Shown: positions 59,498-64,000 of the stretch, piece by piece
How positions within the stretch are numbered: position 1 is the first letter of the stretch
Layout of the letters: the number at the start of each line of letters is the position of its first letter
DNA from: Halobacillus litoralis
GTDB lineage: Bacteria > Bacillota > Bacilli > Bacillales > Halobacillaceae
Direction: 5' to 3'
NCBI RefSeq assembly: GCF_009856355.1
Contig: NZ_WMEW01000001.1
Coordinates: 186,001 to 250,000, forward strand
DNA: 64,000 nucleotides
Notes under the pieces: model-generated
Database searches by the model: none
Seen by the model: only the letters and a program-made list of their open reading frames with translations
What the model was told of the DNA's origin: nothing
Made by a program: the position numbers and the translations under genes

Positions 59498-60400
59498 TTG
59501 AATATCGTCCCGTTAACGGATGCATCAGATCATCCCAATGAACAAATCGGCTCCAAAGCTATGAATCTTTCAAAAATGAAGAAGGTCATTTCCTCCATTC
59601 CTGATGGATTTGTCATTACATCCGAAATGTTCAAAGAATTCTTCCTACATAACCAGATTGTTTTAACTCACTCAAATATTCAACAAAACCTTTTGGATGG
59701 TCAATTCCCTGCAGACATGCAGAATGATATTCTCAGCCAATACTCCAATCTAATGGACAATGCCCCATCACCTGTGGCCGTACGGTCCTCTTCTGCCTCA
59801 GAAGATTTGGAAGGTGCATCATTTGCCGGACAGTATGAGACCCTGTTAAATATACGAAACGAAGAGGAACTATTCACGAGCATTAAGAAATGCTGGGCCT
59901 CGTTTTTCTCTCCGATAGTACAGAACTATGCATCTATGCATAATGTTTCCCTTGAGGACATGCACATGGGTGTCCTCGTCCAAAAAATGGTTCAAGCTGA
60001 AGTGTCCGGAGTCGTATTCAGTTCCAACCCTGTCACCCACGACCACCGGGAAGTACTAATCAATGCGAGTTACGGATTAGGCGAAACAATTGTAGACGGA
60101 ACAGTGACCCCGGACATGTTCATCGTAAATAAAGATACCCATCATATTACGAGTGAGCTTGGACTGAAAGAAGTTCAAACCATTCAAACCAGCGCAGGCA
60201 GCCAGACTGTTGAAGTCCCTGAATCCTGGCAGGTGAAGTTCAGCATGGACGAGCAGGAGGTCCTTGAATTAGTAAGGGTAACGAAGGAAATAGAAGATTA
60301 CTATGAAAAACCCGTAGATATTGAATTTGCGACAATAGATAAGACCATACATATTCTGCAGACACGACCAATTACGACAATAAAGGAGCCCGTTACATGA
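59498..60400 (+). CDS. PEP-synthase/rifampin-phosphotransferase-like ATP-binding subunit
   Basis: 300 residues, a stand-alone PPDK_N (ATP-grasp) domain: EQIGSKAMNLSKMKK, VAVRSSSASEDLEGASFAGQYE, VLVQKMVQAEVSGVVFSSNP, INASYGLGETIVDGTVTPD and the end VDIEFATIDKTIHILQTRPIT. This corresponds to the first third of rifampin phosphotransferase or PEP synthase. TTG start at 59498 follows AGAAGGTG. It stops 4 bases into the next gene (ATGA), which supplies the missing phosphohistidine domain. So the enzyme is split into two coupled subunits that transfer a phosphate from ATP to a small molecule or to pyruvate. Confidence 0.85.
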   Translation: MNIVPLTDASDHPNEQIGSKAMNLSKMKKVISSIPDGFVITSEMFKEFFLHNQIVLTHSNIQQNLLDGQFPADMQNDILSQYSNLMDNAPSPVAVRSSSASEDLEGASFAGQYETLLNIRNEEELFTSIKKCWASFFSPIVQNYASMHNVSLEDMHMGVLVQKMVQAEVSGVVFSSNPVTHDHREVLINASYGLGETIVDGTVTPDMFIVNKDTHHITSELGLKEVQTIQTSAGSQTVEVPESWQVKFSMDEQEVLELVRVTKEIEDYYEKPVDIEFATIDKTIHILQTRPITTIKEPVT

Positions 60401-62043
60401 CGACAGCACCATACATCGATGTTTTAACCAACTTTAGAGAGCAGTTATTTATGACAGAAGAGGACAAAAAGCAATTTTTCTGGGAACAGGATGGGGTCCA
60501 TTTTGCTAAGCCGATCACTCCGCTTTATGCATCTTATATGGCTCCCGGCCTTACGAACGGAACCAAAGAAGGATTTGAAAAGCTAAAACTGCCTGCGAAG
60601 CAATTTGTAGCTAAAATGGAAGACGGATTCTTTTATCAGCGTGTTCCCATACATAAAAATCTGGAAGAACGCCTTGAACAGCACCAATTGGAGATGCAGA
60701 AGGTTTTCCCAAAAGCTACGAAAGTTTTGGAGGATTATGTCGCCCAGACACTGCTTCCCTATTATCAGAGGCTGGAGCAGCAGGCCAATGCCCGAATTTC
60801 TTTAAACGAAGCTGAAAATGCTTTGTTGGAACTCTATGAAATGTACAGTAGGATATGGGGAATTCACTTCGAAGTGGTGATGCCGCGTATGTCCATGGGG
60901 CAGGCTTTGGAAGAAGCTTACGGCCGGGCACTGGGGACAGAGAATGTAACAGAAGTCTATGATCTCCTTGTAGGTCAAATGAACAAGTCTCTTGAGACAG
61001 ACCGGGAGCTTTGGAAACTCTCCCTGCTTGTCAAAGATGCTGCTCCCTTACAAGAAGCTTTTGAGCATAAAGCGGAAGAAGTCCTCGAGCAATTGCAGAA
61101 CAGCCCGGAAGGCCTCAACTTCCTGAATGACGTTCAAGCGTTTACGGATGTTTACGGTCACCGGACAGCCAACAGCCATGAATTTGCTGATGAAACATGG
61201 GTGGAGAACCCTTATCATGTTTTAAAAATCATAAAGAACTATGTTGAGCAGGACTACGATTTTGAAGAAGAGTTCAATCAGGTTATTCAAAAACGAGAAC
61301 GGAAGCTGGAAGAGTCATTAGCAAGAATGCCTGAGGGGGAAGCAAAAGAAACATTTACAGCTCTCCATGGGATGGCTTTAGAAATGTGGGGATTGGATGA
61401 GGATCACCACTTCTATATTGATGCAATGCTGCCCGCAAAATCCCGTCCTATGATACTCAATGCAGGAAAAACTCTTAAGGACCACTCCATCATCGATGAT
61501 CCAGAAGATATCGTCTATCTGTATTTAGATGAATTGATTGATGTACTGCGTGAACCGCGAGGCGTTCACAGCCTCATCCAAGAGAGAAAAGAGCAGCACG
61601 TAAGAAACTTGGATAAAACGCCCGTTCCTTCCTTCGGTACACCACCTGAAGATCCAATCGATCCTGTCGTTGAACGTGTGTTTGGAACAAAACAAGCCGA
61701 ATACAACGAAGAGAAAGATTCATTCAGCGGATACGCTGGTTCGCAGGGGCTCCATAGCGGCCGGGTGAAAATAGTTACAGGACAAGAAGAGTTCAGTAAA
61801 GTCACCGAAGGAGATGTACTGGTTTGTAAAACCACCACACCTCCATGGACAGCCTTATTTACAATTGCAGGGGCTATTGTGACAGACCGTGGCGGTATTC
61901 TGTCCCATGCTGCCACCGTTGCCCGTGAATACGAAGTTCCTTGTGTTGTTGGAGCAAAAATGGCTACATCTGAACTGAAAGACGGCGATCTTGTCACAGT
62001 AGATGGAACAAACGGAGAAGTTACCATACATGAACGAAGTTAA
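60397..62043 (+). CDS. PEP-utilising phosphotransferase subunit with phosphohistidine domain
   Basis: 548 residues. Residues 1-430 are a mainly helical acceptor-binding region resembling the rifampin-binding part of Rph but very diverged (DVYGHRTANSHEFADETW; MWGLDEDHHFYIDAMLPAKSR). Residues about 455-548 are the swivelling PEP-utilisers domain with catalytic His in GGILSHAATVAREYEVPCVVG. AAAGGAG lies 8 bases before the ATG. The acceptor is unknown: an antibiotic hydroxyl, a natural product or a small metabolite. Overlap with both neighbours makes one translational unit with the exporter. Confidence 0.8.
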   Translation: MTTAPYIDVLTNFREQLFMTEEDKKQFFWEQDGVHFAKPITPLYASYMAPGLTNGTKEGFEKLKLPAKQFVAKMEDGFFYQRVPIHKNLEERLEQHQLEMQKVFPKATKVLEDYVAQTLLPYYQRLEQQANARISLNEAENALLELYEMYSRIWGIHFEVVMPRMSMGQALEEAYGRALGTENVTEVYDLLVGQMNKSLETDRELWKLSLLVKDAAPLQEAFEHKAEEVLEQLQNSPEGLNFLNDVQAFTDVYGHRTANSHEFADETWVENPYHVLKIIKNYVEQDYDFEEEFNQVIQKRERKLEESLARMPEGEAKETFTALHGMALEMWGLDEDHHFYIDAMLPAKSRPMILNAGKTLKDHSIIDDPEDIVYLYLDELIDVLREPRGVHSLIQERKEQHVRNLDKTPVPSFGTPPEDPIDPVVERVFGTKQAEYNEEKDSFSGYAGSQGLHSGRVKIVTGQEEFSKVTEGDVLVCKTTTPPWTALFTIAGAIVTDRGGILSHAATVAREYEVPCVVGAKMATSELKDGDLVTVDGTNGEVTIHERS

Positions 62044-63358
62044 TACAAAGCTCATGCTTACAGCAGTTTTAACAGGAACCTTTTTGGTTCCTGTTAATTC
62101 TACTATGATTTCTGTTGGTCTTCCCATCATTGCCAAGGATTTAGAAATCCCGTTAACCGAGGCGACGTGGATCGTGACCATCTATCTCATTATTATGGCT
62201 GTCACCCAGCCTATTTCAGGAAAACTTGGGGATCAGTTTGGTAATAAAAAAGTAATGCTTACAGGATTCATCCTGTTTTTCTTCTCTTCTATAGCAGCCG
62301 CGCTTTCAAGCGGACTTCTTCTCCTGATTCTATTCCGTTCCCTACAAGCATTAGGAGGCGCCCTGGCCACTCCCAATGCCACAGCTTTAATCCGGAAGGC
62401 TCTTCCGAAGGATCAGCTCAGCCGAGTGTTTGGATCATTCGGACTCGCCATGGGCTTAGGCGCAGCAATCGGCCCCTTACTCGGCTCCATTCTCATTGAA
62501 CAATTCGGGTGGGAGGCTATATTCTGGGTGAATATCCCTTTTTTGATTGTCTCTGTTATCCTCTCATGGTTGTTCATTCCTAAAATGAATAAACCTGTAG
62601 AGCCGAAGAAGGTTGACTATATGGGGTCTTTATACTTAACCGTCTTTTTAACACTTTTCACCCTGTTTTTAACTCAAGGCCAATCGATAAACGTCTGGAC
62701 GTTATCCACAGTCGTAGCTGCATTTTTTCTTTTTGTCAGGCAGGAGCAGCGTCACCCGTCACCGATCATTCAGTTCCAGCTGTTTCGTAATGAAGCCTTC
62801 ACAAATTCAAATATGTTCATCTTTCTGAATAATTTTGTTATGTACAGCGTCATCCTGTTCATTCCCATTGTACTCAAGCGGTTCAACTTTGACTTGAATG
62901 AAATTGGACTGCTTTTATTCGGGTTTTCATTGTCCATGTCTCTATCCTCCTGGTGGGGCGGCAGGTTAGCACAGAAGACAGGGAGACGGCAGGTTATTGC
63001 CTTTTCCTTTGGTTTAACTGCCATCGCGACAAGCTCATATTTCGGGTTTCACCCCTCTGTCTCTGATGTGTATGTATTTGCATCCCTGCTACTGGGCGGT
63101 TTCGCGTCCGGCCTCGGTGTAGCGTCTATGCAGACGATGAACATGGAAGCTGTTCCGAAAGAAAAAGCAGGTACTGCTTCCGGCATTTACTCCACCTTCC
63201 GCTATATGGGAGGAATGCTTGCTTCTGCTTTGGTTAGTCTCTTTTCTGGAGATCATGTTCTCTACATACTCCTTGGCATAGCTGCTTTATTTGGGCTTTT
63301 GTTAAGCGTACGGGGAACACGATTTTCTTTTGGTGTACGTACCGAGCCGAAAAGTTGA
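62030..63358 (+). CDS. MFS multidrug-type exporter (EmrB/QacA, DHA2)
   Basis: 442 residues, about 14 membrane segments expected for DHA2, of which 12-13 are evident. Motifs: VNSTMISVGLPIIAKDL (antiporter motif D1), ATWIVTIYLI, GKLGDQFGNKKVM (motif A) and LGMGLGAAIGPLLGS-like motif C (FGLAMGLGAAIGPLLGSIL). ATG at 62030 lies inside the end of the phosphotransferase gene after GGAG; an ATG at 62003 lacks a site. An exporter coupled to a phosphotransferase points to resistance to, or release of, the phosphorylated compound. Confidence 0.88.
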   Translation: MNEVNTKLMLTAVLTGTFLVPVNSTMISVGLPIIAKDLEIPLTEATWIVTIYLIIMAVTQPISGKLGDQFGNKKVMLTGFILFFFSSIAAALSSGLLLLILFRSLQALGGALATPNATALIRKALPKDQLSRVFGSFGLAMGLGAAIGPLLGSILIEQFGWEAIFWVNIPFLIVSVILSWLFIPKMNKPVEPKKVDYMGSLYLTVFLTLFTLFLTQGQSINVWTLSTVVAAFFLFVRQEQRHPSPIIQFQLFRNEAFTNSNMFIFLNNFVMYSVILFIPIVLKRFNFDLNEIGLLLFGFSLSMSLSSWWGGRLAQKTGRRQVIAFSFGLTAIATSSYFGFHPSVSDVYVFASLLLGGFASGLGVASMQTMNMEAVPKEKAGTASGIYSTFRYMGGMLASALVSLFSGDHVLYILLGIAALFGLLLSVRGTRFSFGVRTEPKS

Positions 63359-63390
63359 ATCAAATAACCGTTGAAAGTTATTGTTACCAT

Positions 63391-63450
63391 CCCCGTCCAT
63401 CCCGGCAAATGAAAGACACATGGTTTGGACGGGGGAAATGATCCAAACCA
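63391..63450 (+). other. Structured intergenic element with two competing stems
   Basis: CCCCGTCC (63391-63398) can pair with GGACGGGG (63427-63434), and TGGTTTGGA (63421-63429) with TCCAAACCA (63442-63450). The two stems share GGA and exclude each other. No T-run follows. The rest of the 63359-63746 gap shows no gene. Confidence 0.4.
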
Positions 63451-63746
63451 GGGTCTCCAATCCCCCTTGCTCTTCTGCAACAGCATCCCCTTTCCTCATG
63501 AAATCCCAAAACAATGATGAGGCAACAGACAAAGGATCTTATTCTATTTTTTACCATTTTTTTCTAGAAGTGTCTCGAAATGTTTTGGTCATTCTTATCG
63601 AAAAATCTGGAATACTTCCGAAAACCATTTTCCAATACTAAACAAAAATTGAACGGACGAATATGCTCCCCTTGTGATCCATACAATGACTTTGTAGCAT
63701 TCATGGATTATATGAAAAATCAAATATGAGGATGGGGGAGGGTGCT

Positions 63747-64000
63747 GTGTTCAAAAGATTTTCTACTTATGTACTGCTAATACTAACCAGTACTTTAACA
63801 GCAGGCTGTGGAGTGACAGACTGGGTAAGTTCCAACGAAATGAAGCCTGAGGAAATTATTCAATCCGCCCAAATAAATATGCAGCAACTGGAATCCATAC
63901 GTACGGAAGGCACATCCGTTTTAGAAGGAAATCTATTAGGCTCCTCTTTTGAATATCAAATGCATACAGTTTCGCAATCGAAATTAAAGAAAGGCTCACC
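63747..64000 (+). CDS. Lipoprotein, 5' part only (DUF6612-like)
   Basis: 84 residues seen before the window ends. GTG at 63747 is 5 bases after GGGGAGG. Signal peptide with lipobox LTAGCG (Cys18), then MKPEEIIQSAQINMQQLESI and RTEGTSVLEGNLLG, the opening of the LolA-like fold of DUF6612-type lipoproteins. Expected on the outer face of the membrane. Family call rests on the short N-terminal pattern. Confidence 0.65.
   Translation, partial: MFKRFSTYVLLILTSTLTAGCGVTDWVSSNEMKPEEIIQSAQINMQQLESIRTEGTSVLEGNLLGSSFEYQMHTVSQSKLKKGS

Overview
The window reads as chromosome of a low-to-moderate GC Gram-positive bacterium of the Bacillaceae, most likely a moderately halophilic genus such as Halobacillus (genus level is inference). 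Support: strong AGGAGG-type ribosome binding sites, frequent GTG/TTG starts, Bacillus-type regulatory sites (Rex boxes, PurBox pair, guanine riboswitch, a textbook sigma-D promoter), OhrR/Ohr, Opp transporters and acidic proteins. There is no rRNA, tRNA, prophage or CRISPR array. About 58 genes are supported; two run off the window ends.

Layout. 1-5.7 kb: 5' part of a secreted nuclease gene, VOC protein, aldo/keto reductase with divergent LysR regulator, acyl-CoA thioesterase, small proteins. 5.9-12.6 kb: a membrane transporter, then a minus-strand operon rpiR-type regulator / YjiH-type permease / M20 amidohydrolase / enolase-superfamily racemase / GNAT, matching the N-succinyl route that converts D- to L-amino acids. 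12.7-16.6 kb: membrane protein, pyrrolidone-carboxylate peptidase with a MITE at its stop codon, then a PurBox pair, sigma-A promoter and guanine riboswitch ahead of a secreted nucleoside-phosphorylase-like lipoprotein, then about 900 bp of repeats. 16.6-23 kb: operon for a GH13_18 phosphorylase, glycerate kinase and Na+/solute symporter with a CdaR-type regulator, best read as catabolism of the compatible solute glucosylglycerate. 23-28 kb: coiled-coil membrane protein, Rex-controlled ldh-lactate permease, ohrR-ohr. 28-34.5 kb: tctCBA-ggt-chromate-transporter pair in one minus-strand run with a divergent Lrp regulator. 34.8-37.4 kb: degenerate-ABC/LytTR fusion regulator plus an ABC-2 exporter. 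37.5-40 kb: a very AT-rich island with an AbiC-like gene and an EAL gene meeting at an A10 run. 40-48.7 kb: three zinc-ribbon membrane proteins, 6-phosphogluconolactonase, HTH/TPR protein and a stand-alone flagellin with a large foreign-looking central domain. 48.9-58.8 kb: peptide-uptake operon oppD-oppF-iclR-oppA-oppB-oppC-M14 peptidase-pcp. 59.5-63.4 kb: a PEP-synthase/rifampin-phosphotransferase-like enzyme split into two genes, coupled to an MFS exporter; then the start of a lipoprotein gene.

How it fits together: the window is mostly catabolic and import modules, each with its own local regulator: D-amino acids, glucosylglycerate, lactate, gamma-glutamyl compounds, pyroglutamyl peptides and extracellular purine nucleosides. 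A repeat family sits directly behind terminator hairpins at four places. The most unusual items are the riboswitch-controlled secreted nucleosidase, the AbiC / GGDEF-EAL frame junction, the terminator-associated repeats and the split phosphotransferase-exporter operon.
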